Shown here: piece by piece, positions 10,772 to 22,250 of the stretch | Numbering within the stretch: the first letter of the stretch is position 1 | How the letters are laid out: each line of letters opens with the position of its first letter | Assembly (NCBI GenBank): GCA_907165275.2 | Contig: OU015650.1 | Coordinates: 5,114,001 to 5,178,000 of the forward strand | Direction of reading: 5' to 3' | Source: Zygaena filipendulae | Taxonomy: Eukaryota; Arthropoda; Insecta; Lepidoptera; Zygaenidae | DNA: 64,000 nt | Position numbers and translations under genes: made by a program | Notes under the pieces: generated by a model | Seen by the model: the letters and a program-made list of their open reading frames with translations, nothing else | What the model was told of the DNA's origin: nothing | Databases searched by the model: none

Positions 10772-11986
10772 TAAATATAAAAACGTATCACAGTAAAATA
10801 CTAGCATGTTAAGAGTTTTAATTTTTCTATAATTTGATAATTTCTTTAATTAGACTATTGTCATAGTGACGATCTTCAACTTTTATATAGTAAGCTAGCT
10901 GGTGTTCGCGATCTCACTCGTTGCGTGAACTCAAAGCGTTCTAAAACGCCTATAAAAAATGATACATTTTCTTGACACCCGACTAACAAAGTCTATGTTG
11001 CTTTGAGCCAAGTTTGATCTACCTACTAGTAAAAATTGTATACAAATAAAAAAAAACCAAAAAGTTTCGAGGTGACCAATAAACAAAGAGAACTCAGAAA
11101 AAAATTAAGGCCTGTTTTTACAAAAGCTGTGTAAAATTGGTAGGCTTTCAAGACTTTATTTTCCTTCCGAATTTTTCAGCGCAATAAGCAAAATATCTTG
11201 AAAGCATACGGAGGTTGGAATAGTGAATAAAAACAAGAATTTGGAACTATAACATATTCGGACACTTTAGCAATTAAAAGAAGTTTTCATTTGGAAAATA
11301 ATTATAAATTATGGGTACATACAATTCTAAAGTACCTACTTAACGAATGTTCAATAATTTTGATGGCTTGGTCAGTCAAAATATTTTATACATAATATGT
11401 ATATAGAGAGAGATATAGCTTTTATTTCGAGTGGACGTTAGTGAATCAGTGAGAAACAATGTTGGATTCTAATAAAATTCAAATATCTGCTAATTAAAAA
11501 AACAAACACAATAAGAAAACTTGAATAAAGAAAGGGGAGACACTATGTATAAGGTTTCACATTCGCAATAGAGCGGTACGCACCAATGGGGAGACTAGGG
11601 AGAAATGTCTCACGCGACAAGTGACACGCCGAGCGACGTGCGCGGATAAGCAACTGTATGCGGATACCTTTATTACGTTCAGTAAACAGTGTTGATCTTT
11701 GCTCATAATAGTATACCTGCGTTCAGAAACAAAATTTAATCAATCGAACAGACGCAAACTTTTTGGTCAATTCTATACGTACTATGTATGCATCAGTATA
11801 CCCAAATCGTCATTTTGTGAATTCTGTTAAATATGCACCTATCTCGCGCGTCGTACTGAAATATTGTATAAACTAAATCTTAAAGATGTATTTTAATCTT
11901 CCAAAAAACTGTCAGATGAATCTCTTGTATTACTAATACGACATCATACACATAGGTACCTACTATAATGTTTAGTTTGTTACAGG
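10772..11986. other. Non-coding stretch
   Basis: No gene seen. A CpG-richer patch at about 11560-11670 (containing CGCGACAAGTGACACGCC) is the only notable composition shift. Confidence 0.4.
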
Positions 11987-12175
11987 CTCAGACGAAATAA
12001 AAACTCAAGACGGAGCGCTGTGAACAAAGAAGTGAAGCCGTAAAACTACGCCTCAGCGTGTACATGCACAGTTACACGCACACACATATAACGAAGCTAC
12101 GCCTTACCTTGTCAGTCAAGCTATTCCGACGCGCGGAGTGTCACGCTGTAATAATTTCTATTTTTTTAAGAAAAA

Positions 12176-12271
12176 ATGCCGAATTTTGTAGTGAGAGGGT
12201 GTAAAAACCAATCTTCGAAAATTAAAAAGCAGGATAGAACCACATTTTTAATAAAATATCAATTTTATTAA
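12176..12271 (+). pseudogene. Remnant of a THAP-domain transposase N-terminus
   Basis: The 31-codon frame begins MPNFVVRGCKNQSSK, closely resembling the start of THAP C2CH zinc fingers, which typically read MPxxC...GC.N.S. The first zinc-ligand cysteine expected near residue 5 is absent, while the second (C9) is present. Homology stops after F24, where the usual His-x-Phe-Pro would follow, and a stop comes after residue 31. It cannot make a working DNA-binding domain. The identification rests on a short motif, but its position just inside a transposon end supports it. Confidence 0.6.
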
Positions 12272-12364
12272 TTTATGACAACTTGGAACACAAAACCTCC
12301 ACAACTTTCATAAGTGTTGCTACTAGTGAGCGTCACAATAGTCCCCGTTTTTTGGGTAAGTTAA

Positions 12365-12572
12365 TATGAAATCGGTGACAAGCCAAGTATGGAGTAAGGA
12401 GATAGATGAGCTAAGTCCACTCCCGCCATGAGCTCGTCGTGAACTGAACAACCCAAGTGGGCAGACGTAAGCGGGCTTGGCACCGAATTCAAATCGAAAA
12501 GTGGTAGCACAAACCAATAATAGTAGGTATTACGTGTATTATTGTCTGTTGGATTAAATCGGTATTTTGTTA
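12365..12572 (-). repeat. Core-plus-arm repeat, copy 1
   Basis: A core of about 130 bp (TCGGTGACAAGCCAAG to GGCACCGAATTCAAAT) is followed by an arm TCGAAAAGTGGTAGCAC to CTGTTGG and TTAAATCGGTATTTTG. The same core and arm occur at 44737-44940, but there the arm is inverted and attached to the opposite core end. Core ends are themselves inverted (ATnTGAAnTCGGTG). Confidence 0.78.
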
Positions 12573-12937
12573 TTTTTAGCTTTTTAGTTTTGTGTTTTTT
12601 GGAAGTCGGTTTTAATTATTTTGTAAAAAAATTTTATATTCATAAAATTAATGTAAGTGTAAATAGGCGTTAATTTTTATTTTCCATGTTTTATCATAAC
12701 TTCGAAACCTATATTTTTAAGGTTCTCGAATATACAACCGAGGTATACAACTTAAAAAAATACTAACTTATCTATGTATTTACTTATCCATTCATCTTTC
12801 TAGAACTTAACAATTTTGGGTAATAAGTTTTCACTGTACGGCAACACTCACTAAATGCCCACATGTTTACGAAACCGGCTTCACTTTGTTGTTGACAGCG
12901 CTCCGTCTTGAGTTTTTATTTCGTCTGAGGTTACAGG

Positions 12938-13483
12938 TACCAATAAAAAATACTAAATTATTGTCTATAGAAGTAATTATTTCATAAGTATAATTTAAAA
13001 TATTATCTAAATAAATGGGAGCATTTACTCGTATATTATAAATAGGTATATATTTATAACTTGAAATATAAATCAATGTGAAACGTATTGAATAATACTA
13101 CATTCTGCACAATAAAGTAGATGTTACAAAGTATGAAAACCGTTCAGTCGACAATTACAACGGATTTTTACTTGGGCCACGGCTTGACACCCCGACAGTG
13201 CGTTTTCATTATATGCAGCTTAGCGGCTGCGGGTAAATAAAGCAGCCCATATTGCCGACTTGGTCCTTTCTCACGAATTCTATCCGGCACACCGGCTCAC
13301 TGGCTATAATCCGCTTTTTACGATTGAAGTCGTCTGCGGAGAATTTGAAATGAGAGGATATTATAGCCTCAATTTTTTAGTTTCGTAGTGACTACTGAAT
13401 TTTCTCGTTGTAGGTACCTAATATAGAATTTTTGTACATAATAATAATGTTATTATTAACAGTCGGCTTATTTATACTTACTT
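12938..13483. other. Non-coding stretch with possible single-copy island
   Basis: No gene seen. The stretch 13160-13370 (for example CGGCTTGACACCCCGACAG) is GC-richer and does not match other sequence here. Confidence 0.35.
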
Positions 13484-13692
13484 ACTAGCTGTACCCCGCG
13501 ATTTCATCCGCGGTAATTTCGGAGTTCTCGCGGTAATTTCGGAGTTCCCGCGGGAATTCCGGGATAAAAACTATCCTATCTTTTAAGATGGACCATATCA
13601 TAAATGGTTACAAAATTTTATCAAAATCCGTTTAGTAGTTTCGGAGTCCATCGCGGACAAACAACGTGACACGTGATTTATATATATTAGAT
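13484..13692 (+). repeat. Short interspersed element, GTGACACGTGATTTAT-tail subfamily
   Basis: Head TACTAGCTGTACCCCGCG, body ACTATCCTATCTTTTAAG, tail ACAACGTGACACGTGATT then TATATATATTAGAT. The head carries an internal duplication of CGGTAATTTCGGAGTTC. Sister copies lie at 32493 (minus), 35335, 35602, 47707 and 49466. Confidence 0.9.
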
Positions 13693-14098
13693 ATTATCGT
13701 ATTCAATTGCATTTCCTTATATTTTTTACCATTCGAGATATCCTCACTAACGTTGATGTAAATTCTAAGTTAGTGTGTTTCGACTTTCAACGATAATAAT
13801 AATTAATATTAAAAATAAGGCAGTGATTTTCATGAAATTTGATATATAGTTTGAATTTTAGTTCCTGGGGCATAGAACATACAAATATTTAATTCAAATT
13901 CATACCGGAAAAATTTATAGTTCTCGAGAGGATCCTGAAATTCATCGTTACATATAACTTGATGTCTTCTAGAATTAACTAACTATAACTAAATACTAAG
14001 ACAGTCATTTCTACTTATGAGTGGATTGTATTCAACAGTTCGGGACTTTATCAGTTCCGACTGAGTTGAGCCGGGTAAATTTAAATATAGAAAACTAA

Positions 14099-14335
14099 CG
14101 GCCGCACTCAGAGTGGACTTTAATGATTACTTAGTTAAGTATAGATTTTTGAAACAAAACTGCCGCAATCAGAGACGTTCAGTAAATTAATGTTAATTGG
14201 CATTTAATGAGATGTAACTTAATTAGTTAAATGCCAATTAACATTAATTTATTAAACTTGTCTGATTGCGGCAGTTTTCTTTCAAAAATCTATATTTAAC
14301 TAAGTAATCATTAAAGTCGACTCTGAGTGCGGCGG
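14099..14335. mobile_element. 237-bp palindromic Harbinger-like MITE, copy 2
   Basis: Same length and arms as the copy at 4267-4503, flanked by TAA at 14096-14098 and 14336-14338. Its asymmetric centre (ATGAGATGTAACTTAATTAG) is the reverse complement of the centre in copy 1, so the two insertions are in opposite orientations. Confidence 0.88.
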
Positions 14336-14902
14336 TAAGTGTTGACTCCTATAATATCTAGATAAGTTTGTATGTTGTTGAATTTTCTTTAGTCATAAGA
14401 AAATAAAATTAATCAATTCTGTGATGATATGTTACAATTTCATGTCAAATATTGTGTACAACAGCTTATTTTTACTGTAAAATATGCAAATACAAGTATT
14501 ATAAAGTACGTATGTAAAGTATAGAGTCCGATTAAGTACCTGAAAAAAAGATAAATACGATGACAAATCACTCTATATATTTCATGCCAAACTTTCGAAA
14601 TCAGAAAATCGTTGAGCAAAATCACCAACAACCCAAAACGATAATAAACAAACCAATTTTGCAGTAACCGCCAAATGGAATTGTCTCGCCCCTTCCAGCC
14701 AATATCTATAAAGTGTGCTTTATAATAAAGCAGGGTGCAGAAATAGAAAGGATAAAGTTATTGATATTTGTTTCCGAATGCAGTAGGCATATACACGGAG
14801 TTTTCATTTAGGTATGGAAAAATAACAAAAAGGTAAAACTGGTCAAAAAATTTAAAGAAAAGTTACGTAACTGGGTTTGTAGCCGGCCGAAGGGATTTAA
14901 CT

Positions 14903-15320
14903 TTTTTTTTTTTTTTATTTACCAAACAAAATTAACAATAAAAAATACAACATACATAGCACTTAAGAAACCACTAAGATTTATGGAAAAGATGCTATTT
15001 TACCCAGTAAGTAGATAAAATTTTGGTTAAGTTTACGAGTAAATACAATTTAGTATAATATGTAATAATCAGTAAAATTTAGACTACTAGCTGAATTTAA
15101 AACCAGTGCACCTCTAAGATTTAGAATGATTGATATCTCTCCATATTATTTAGGAAATAGGATTTTAGTTTACTTTTAATATTTTTTTGGTTTAAACTCG
15201 CGATCAAATCAGAGGGTAATATATTAATTAGTCGAGGAACCAAGTAGCTAGCAGTCCTCTCAATGTCTCTATGTATGTATGTCTCGCAAAAACTCGAAAA
15301 TGGCTCAATCGATTCCATTC
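14903..15320 (-). pseudogene. 3' end of a non-LTR retrotransposon (reverse transcriptase C-terminus and poly-A)
   Basis: A minus-strand frame (15318 to 15121) reads ...YLVPRLINILPSD... followed by ...KLKSYFLNNME, the pattern (P-R-x-x-N-x-L-P ... F/K-x-x-L-K-x-x-L) ending many CR1/Jockey-type reverse transcriptases. About 200 bp of 3' untranslated sequence follows and ends in a poly-A run, seen as T14 on the plus strand near 14903-14917. It is 5'-truncated, as usual for LINE insertions. Confidence 0.6.
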
Positions 15321-15385
15321 CCTTTTTTCTATTTTGTTAGTAAATGACGGGACAAGGATTGTATTATGGAAACTTAGGAGTTGGG

Positions 15386-15421
15386 AGTTTCACGCGGGTG
15401 AAACTGCGGGCACAGCTAGTA
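15386..15421 (-). repeat. Fragment of the CTAGCTGT-head short element
   Basis: Only the head remains: the plus strand reads GGTGAAACTGCGGGCACAGC then TAGTA. It is adjacent to the LINE remnant at 14903-15320. Confidence 0.6.
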
Positions 15422-18400
15422 TAACATATAATAATATACGTAACAGCAATGACCGGATTTGTGCAAATGGTTACCACTCACGCATCTCCGCAACGCAAGA
15501 GGGTCGCAATGGATTGGTAGGATTCCCAATGGAGGTGGACTTTGTATGTTGGATACAGGATTCAACTTCTAGAATGGGCTTACCTTCAATTTATATCGTT
15601 ATTAGGAGTAATTGTTGGTGCATCTGTTAGTAACCGTTTGACTGATTGGAGTCATATTCACACAATATAATGGTTTTGTTAATACGAAAATTCACAGCCA
15701 TCTTGAGAGTTCCTGAATGATTCCCGAAATTTATGCTGGTTTAACCATGTGGAACAGCCACCGTTGAGGCAGTGTATATCTTTAGCATAATTATTATGCA
15801 TGTTGTCATGTACCTACCTAATAATGAAATACTTATATGAAATTTATGCCACATCGTTTTCTGTTGGTGTCCACGATACAACATTGTAATTAGTGTAGAA
15901 TCAAGTAGATATGAGTGGTATGAAATAGTATTATTTTATATTTTTAATTAAAAGAGTAAAAAAAAATTCTTTATCAAACTCTTAGCAAGTAGAGTTCTCT
16001 TCTTTTTAAATTTTCATTTAACACTTTTTCCAACTTTAATATTAAAAAAAAGAACTCAGTGGTTTCAGTCATATCGATATCAAAAAGAAAAGTTTTGTTC
16101 CGAAAAGTTATTGAATCTAGTCATTTTTGTCATAATATCTACTGCACAAGTTGTTTGAAATCAAATCAAAGTTTCAGCCGAACAATAATGGAACGGATGT
16201 CGGGACGATATCCTGATAAAATCCAAAGGACAATGGCGAAGGAAATCCCAAGAATTTCCGCAAAAGCTCGCTCACATACTTTGTTGAAACTGATCATTTC
16301 TTTGCGATTAGATGACTTTGTTGGTAATGGTTGGAAACTTTGGCCATACTTATTCGCTACCTAATTTGTAACGGTTACTGCTTTCTAGAGGTTCTCAAAT
16401 CGAATTTCTTTTATAGTGTTTTAATGTGCCTCTCCTTATACCTTGGTATAGTAAAACGATATTTTTATAATCCCAGGGTAATAAATTTTGGTTGAGATTT
16501 ATTTAAAATTTATTTCTGTCTTTGTATTGCAAAAGTTATCATTACTAATGAAAAAACACGAAAGTTTTTAAAGAAATTGAGGGACTCGCGCCACACGGCG
16601 CTCAAGTTGTCAGGGCACCGAATCACTATGACCTTACGCACTGCATTACGATAATGCAACAAAAAAATTGTTTCCCCTCCGTGCCCAAAGAAGTTTTACT
16701 TCAAAAAATAATACATAGACACATATTTTATAAAGTAAAACTTCTTTGTGTAATAATTTATGACTTTTCCCATCTAAAGCTTTCGGGGAGTACGTACAAA
16801 TCCCAACGACGAGCTTGAGTTGTCGGTAAAAAAACATCGTGAGGAAACCATAGCATGGTAGCAGTGTGTGTTCCGGCAGTCTCACTTGAAAGCCATTTCC
16901 AATTTCAAGCCAGATGTGTTTACAAGCCTGGGCCACATCGTCACTTACCACTAGATGAGCTGTGGTTTAACGTTCAACTTATTAACAATAAAAAAAATGG
17001 GAAACGAATTGTGTTGGTCATAGTGAATCAAAGCTGTGATCTAACTTTTTGATCATAGTAATTGCTTTACGCGTATTACTACGAAAAATTTATCTGCCCG
17101 TTGCGCAACCATAACAAAAAAACCCTGAACCGCACAGAAGTTTTTCTACTGTAATAAACCAAAATATTTTTTAAATAACGACATAAATTTGAAAGTTTGT
17201 TTTATTAAAATCTCCCTATATCGACATTTTAGAACGTAGATAAAGCATGTTCTGGGCTCTGAGATGTCCCTGCCAAAAGGGTAGATACCCATTTATGGAG
17301 TGCACCCCACACTAGGATTCAATTTAGATCTATCAAACAGATAGGTGGCAACTTGAGTATTAAGCAAGCCCAAGTTAAGAGGGTTCATCGTATATTTAAG
17401 AACCGAAATTTAATTTTTTTACGAGGCAGATAAATAGGTATTTACAAGATGTTTGTGATGTAAAATGGGAAAATATTTTATCGTGACTTTCCTGGGTACA
17501 GATGCCTCTATAATTTGTTGCCACACTCTGTATTCGTAAATGATATACGAAGAGAAAAATGTAACCAGAAGAAATATCTATATTTAATTTTATTTATTTC
17601 AACTTTTTGCACGATATGGTTCAAAAGGCGGACTTAATGACATTGTGGCAATATCTGTCAGTCAACCTTCCAGATCTGCAGAGAGTGCGTTTGGTGGTGC
17701 TTGTTAAATCTTAACGGAATAATAGGTATTTCGATATCATTAATTCCTAGTACCTAATAATCACACCATATTCTATTCAGATATTATGGTATTGTAATAA
17801 CCAGTGTTATAAGACTGTCGTATAATAACTGGGTCGTAATAGTGGGTCGTGGGTGGCAATAGTCGGTTAAAAATATAAGCCCATATAACATAGGGTGACT
17901 CAAACTTCAACTAACGATGCCTTCGTAAATAGTTCGAACAAACTTTCACTTCTTTTTCATCTGGGGTCGAATTACCAAATAACTTTCTTGCTGTGTTTAC
18001 TTAAATTATAAAATCTAGTAAATTATTATGTACATTCTAAGTTTCTAGACTCAGTGGTTTGATATTGGTCAATTTATATGTAGGCATGTACATACAAATC
18101 AATGTATCTATCTACATCTTTTTTTGACAGAAGTGAGTCGCATTACATCAAGCATTACATAAACAAAAAACAGCAGCTAAGTATACGTAGGTAAAAGAAA
18201 CTAAAATCCTAACTCTCATAGAGCGCCCTAATGTCGTTGGAGTCTTCCTTCGGCCAAAGCTGCTTGCTGGGAGCCGGACCCATTCTATTATCCTAACGAT
18301 GCGATATTACGTTTACCCAAAAATGTTTATGGGGAACACAACCATTTGCCGCCTTACCTAATCAAGCGACGCTCCTACAGTGTGACGGTTGTGTGTTCCA

Positions 18401-18579
18401 CCCGCGTCGACTTCCAACCCATATTGTGTTTGTTCAGGCCAGATAACAACGTGCTTAACTTTAATAAAATAAGAATATATTATATCATATGCAACACGCC
18501 AGTAAACAACGTGTTAATTCCAAGGCTGAAATTTGCCAGAAAATCGTGATTGCCCCTTTTTTCTGGTTGGCTTTGTAGG
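15422..18579. other. Non-coding stretch with decayed transposon traces
   Basis: No gene seen. At about 16820-16860 the words ACATCGTGAGGAAACC resemble a common lepidopteran LINE segment. A frame at 16059-16364 has a vaguely transposase-like basic patch but nothing diagnostic. A LINE 3' end is listed separately. Confidence 0.4.
17588..17690 (-). mobile_element. LINE 3'-untranslated fragment
   Basis: The plus strand holds GGCGGACTTAATGACATTG and CAGTCAACCTTCC, matching the fragment at 27372-27463 (GCGGAATTAATACCTAAGGC ... CCAGTCAAGC). The two are short 3' pieces of one LINE family. Confidence 0.55.
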
Positions 18580-18893
18580 GTTTCGGAGATCCCGCAGGAA
18601 TTCCGGGCTATGAAGTACCCAATGTCCTTTTCTGTACTCCTAAATTGTTACGTTGGTGCAGTATGCAAAATTTCATGAGATTTCACCAGTCTTAATTTCG
18701 AAGTTCCCGCGGGAATTCTGGGATAAAAAGTACCCTATGTCACTTGTTACACACTGTTACTTTTAAGAACGTCTGTACAAAATTTCATGATGACCGGTTG
18801 AGCCGTTAAGGCGTAAAAGCGTAACAGACAGACAGACAGACAGACAGACAGACCTACACACAGAGTTACTTTCGCATTTATAATATTAGTAGG
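18580..18893 (+). repeat. Two fused short interspersed elements ending in (CAGA)n
   Basis: A truncated head (TTTCGGAGATCCCGCAGGAA) runs into a second body (TTCGAAGTTCCCGCGGGAAT ... GATGACCGGTTGAGCCG). The 3' part ends TTTCGCATTTATAATATTAG. Confidence 0.8.
18824..18853. repeat. (CAGA)n microsatellite
   Basis: About seven CAGA units lie inside the short element, expanded from the ACAGACAGACAG stretch usual in this family. Confidence 0.9.
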
Positions 18894-21800
18894 GGTTTTT
18901 GGATATAACTGCAGTGTAATGACAACAACATGCTATCTTACGTATTAACATGAATAGAGTTCGCGACTTCTTACATACTGTATATAATATACTAGATGTA
19001 TATAAATATATATTCTAATATCTACTTGTAATTTATTACTGTCTATTGTAAAATAAATTTTATAAAATGGTAATCTAATGTATACGTTTATCAAGTAAAT
19101 TTAAAAGCTTACTCACACAACCACAAAAATGTATGTATGTATTTATTATATAGTATAAAATTTTCTCAAATATCTTCAAGCGGCAGTCACGTGCAATATG
19201 ACGCTTTTAGGTCATAATGTATAGAACGAGATTGATGTGTGAAAAAGCTCTTGAAATTGGTAAAAAGGGAAGGCTAAGTGTTCGAGGCGAATCGAAAAAC
19301 GTACCCGCAATTTCGTCACGCATTTTGCTGAACAAATGTTCCCCTAAGATTCGGCTTAACTTATGCGGCACACGTTTTATTGAAGGTTAAATTCGTTTCT
19401 GGCAGCTATATTATATTGAATTGGAACGCGCGCGCTACAGGTGTAACGCATTAATGGTTTATTTATGCCGTAAACAATGGCTAAATAATAATATAAACCG
19501 TATTTTTTGGCAATACATGACAGAAAATGGTTTGACGCTACCATCACTTAACACTGCATGAGCTTTAGGTAATGTGTTTTTCTTCTTTATGCTTTTTATT
19601 CTAAAATATATAGTATAAACACAGTGAAGATCTTCTGTATTCAGTCTTAAAAATACATTGGTATTTTATATTTACTGTATGACACTATGATGAAATTCTC
19701 ACTAAGATATTAATGTTGAACGTGTAAAAAAAACTTTGAAGCTCCTGAATTTCTATTCAATATCGATTTTTTTTATTGTGATATTATTATATTGTATTAG
19801 TATTATATTGTATTGGTTTATTAGTTAATCTGACTGCTACGTCATGTGGGGTTTACACGGGTGACTAAAGCCTGTTATGGCATTTCGGTTGGTTTTGTCT
19901 AGGCGGATTGGTGAGGCGATTTGTGAAGCGACTATCTGCACGGCGAAAAACAACCCGTGTAAACCCCTCTCTACGTGCCGCTGGTTGGATTCTCGCGTCA
20001 GAGTATATAATATTCATGTGATGAACATTAGTGTTTTGCGTTTAAGTGCTTTAAAACAAAAAATATACAAGTATTCTAAGTATCAGTTGCCTGCAGTCCT
20101 ATACTCCTAGTATACAAGCTCGTCTCAATTCCGTACTAGGTAGCTCTGTATGATAATGTTCAAACATGATTACCTATTATTTTATTAGACCAATAAACAC
20201 AAATGTAGTTGGATGTGTCAACTTAATCGGCAAGGAAAGATTCGAAAGCGACAATTACGCGTCTATAGTATAGTCGTCAGTAATGGAACATCAGGCGAAT
20301 AGCTGTAGTTGCACTTCCATTATTCGCTCCCCGGACCATTGGGCTTATTGAATCGGACGATAAGGTGCCAGAGTAATTTCCTGCCATTTACTATCATTAC
20401 TCTTCTCTGTGATCATCTAGCGCTGTGGTTGGGGTTAACGTTGCGCGCACAAAAACTAGACCGCGCGCCCAACCATTTTGGCCATAACTATTTCCGGCGC
20501 CCTTCCGGTAACTTCCACTAAATTAAGGGTAATTTTGATATTTTATTAACGTGCTGGCATACCAGCATTTCATAAAATAACTCGTATTTTACTACAGATA
20601 TATAAAATGGTTCCTGAAAATAACAAATTTATCTTTCCGTTTGTGTATCATGATGAGCACCTAGATTTGACGGAATTTTCCATCGCGTAGTTTTAAAAAC
20701 AAAATACAATTTTAATATAGCGAATTTCGCATTAAGTACTATGAGTATATAAAAAGGCAGTTCGTAACGATACGACTTTCCAAGATCTGTCTAACGATCT
20801 GCACTTTGTTTTTTTTTTCACCCCTGACATATGTATAGAGTGCCACCCCTTATTTTTTTTTTCGTTATTTTCATTGCATTTTATTTTCATTGTTCATGGA
20901 ATTCACCTCGATTTTAAATTTCATTTATAATATTATGTATTGCAATAGTCTTGTCTTGTCAATAGTCTTAGTCTTACAGAAAATGACTGTGATGTATAGG
21001 TACGAATAATTGGACAGACGGATGGACATAGTAAAATTATCAGGGTTTCCTTTGGCCATCAGAGCTTTTAACCGTAAATGAACATCAAAACTTAGGTATT
21101 TCGCCACTGAAAATAGCTGCGTAAACTGAACACTTCAAACAAAGAGGAAAATATTATACTTAAGCACTATATGCGAAATCGATTAAACCGCTTCTAATTA
21201 CGAAATTTTCCGACAATCTCTAATTTTGGTGCAGCTCACCAGTATATTCTGCGTGACAGTACGTTATTTCCCCAGGGAGCAATAAAGATAACGCTTTGTA
21301 AGGTATATAACCGTATACGGCGTAGCGTGATAGTAAATATCTTAGTACTGGATTTGTCTAACCCATGCGGATTCGTGATACCCTGTTAATTCTATGTTCT
21401 AGTTCATACCTAAATGATAATTTAGTGAAATTATAATGCTATATAGCTGTTCTCTGATATATCAACTGAAAACTTCGGGATTCCTTCGGAAATTTTTGGT
21501 TTCGGCATAAAACGTATCTCTAGCATATATGTGCCAAATTATTAATGAAGCTTATTGGTTATTGAATATGATGCGTGATTGAAACGTCTAAATACTTAGG
21601 GTTGTACACATAGCTAAATTTACGATTGTAAACCCAATATAAGGAATAAAAAATAACATGGGGCGTAACAATAATTTTTAGGAACGTGCGTGACGAAAAC
21701 TTGAGGCGAAACAGGAACAAATCATACCTTTCTGTGGGGTATGATCCAATTTTTAATATCTCAACCTCTGAAAAAAAAAAACGAAGTAAAGTCTTGGAAA

Positions 21801-21920
21801 AAGACGGAATCGGAATTTCTTGTCAAAAGGATGATGGTAATGCGTCTCTATACCTACTCTTATACTTTTAGTGGTTATATAGTTGCATTACAAATCTCGG
21901 GGAGATATCTACACAGAATG
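18894..21920. other. Non-coding stretch with candidate regulatory islands
   Basis: No gene seen. Islands at 19190-19560 (TTTATGCCGTAAACAATGG and others) and 20200-20530 (GCTCCCCGGACCATTGGGC and others) are GC-richer, unmatched elsewhere here and look single copy. A decayed short-element body lies at about 21460-21520. Confidence 0.4.
19848..19967. mobile_element. 120-bp element with inverted ends GGGGTTTACACGGG
   Basis: GGGGTTTACACGGG at 19848-19861 is the exact inverse of CCCGTGTAAACCCC at 19954-19967. The 92-bp interior is GC-richer and non-coding. It may be a short MITE. No clear target duplication was found (TACGT occurs near both outer sides). Confidence 0.55.
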
Positions 21921-22250
21921 GGGATGTGGACTACTTTTGAAAATCAAAATTCTAATTAGTCCGTCAGTTAGAAAATAAAAAAACAATAGACACGTATTTT
22001 TTGCTTTTTTAAATAAACTAAAATATACAGAGATCAAGCGCATTAAAATTTAGGGTGAGGGGGTCGTGACGTCACTAACCACTAAAACCGCCATACAAAC
22101 TGTCAGAATAGTGACGTTACGCGAAATTTCAACTCAATATATCGCCGTTATTTTTTAATTACGTAAAAAAATAAAAAAATACGTGTCCAATATTTTTTAA
22201 TAATCTACAAGATGGACTAAAAAATAAAAATTAGACAACATGCCCATTAA
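21921..22250 (+). mobile_element. TGACGTCA-bearing MITE, copy 1
   Basis: The outer ends (GGGATGTGGACTA and TAGACAACATGCCC) and inner arms (TAGTCCGTCAGTTAG; GACACGTATTTTTT) are imperfect inverted repeats. The centre has GTCGTGACGTCACTAACC and AATTTCAACTCAATATATCG. Other copies are at 38176-38498 (inverted) and 63790-64000 (cut). Confidence 0.8.

Larger units (their letters stand above)
11987..12929 (+). mobile_element. 943-bp DNA transposon remnant, P-like or hAT-like, with 8-bp target duplication
   Basis: The ends are inverted repeats identical for 35 bp (CTCAGACGAAATAAAAACTC and on), then similar to about 54 bp. GTTACAGG is duplicated exactly on both sides (11979-11986 and 12930-12937). An 8-bp duplication occurs in P and hAT superfamilies. 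Just inside the left end is a THAP-like N-terminus, and THAP is the DNA-binding domain of P-type transposases, which favours P. No transposase core remains and a foldback-type repeat occupies the middle. Perfect ends and duplication suggest recent mobilisation in trans. Confidence 0.8.

Noticed and set aside
12323..12517. 64-codon minus frame inside the P-like element
   Set aside because: It lies in the core-arm repeat; the second copy at 44.8 kb is open in a different frame, so there is no conserved protein.
16059..16364. Possible Tc1/mariner transposase fragment
   Set aside because: A basic stretch (KIQRTMAKEIPRISAKARS) is vaguely reminiscent, but there is no catalytic motif or inverted end.
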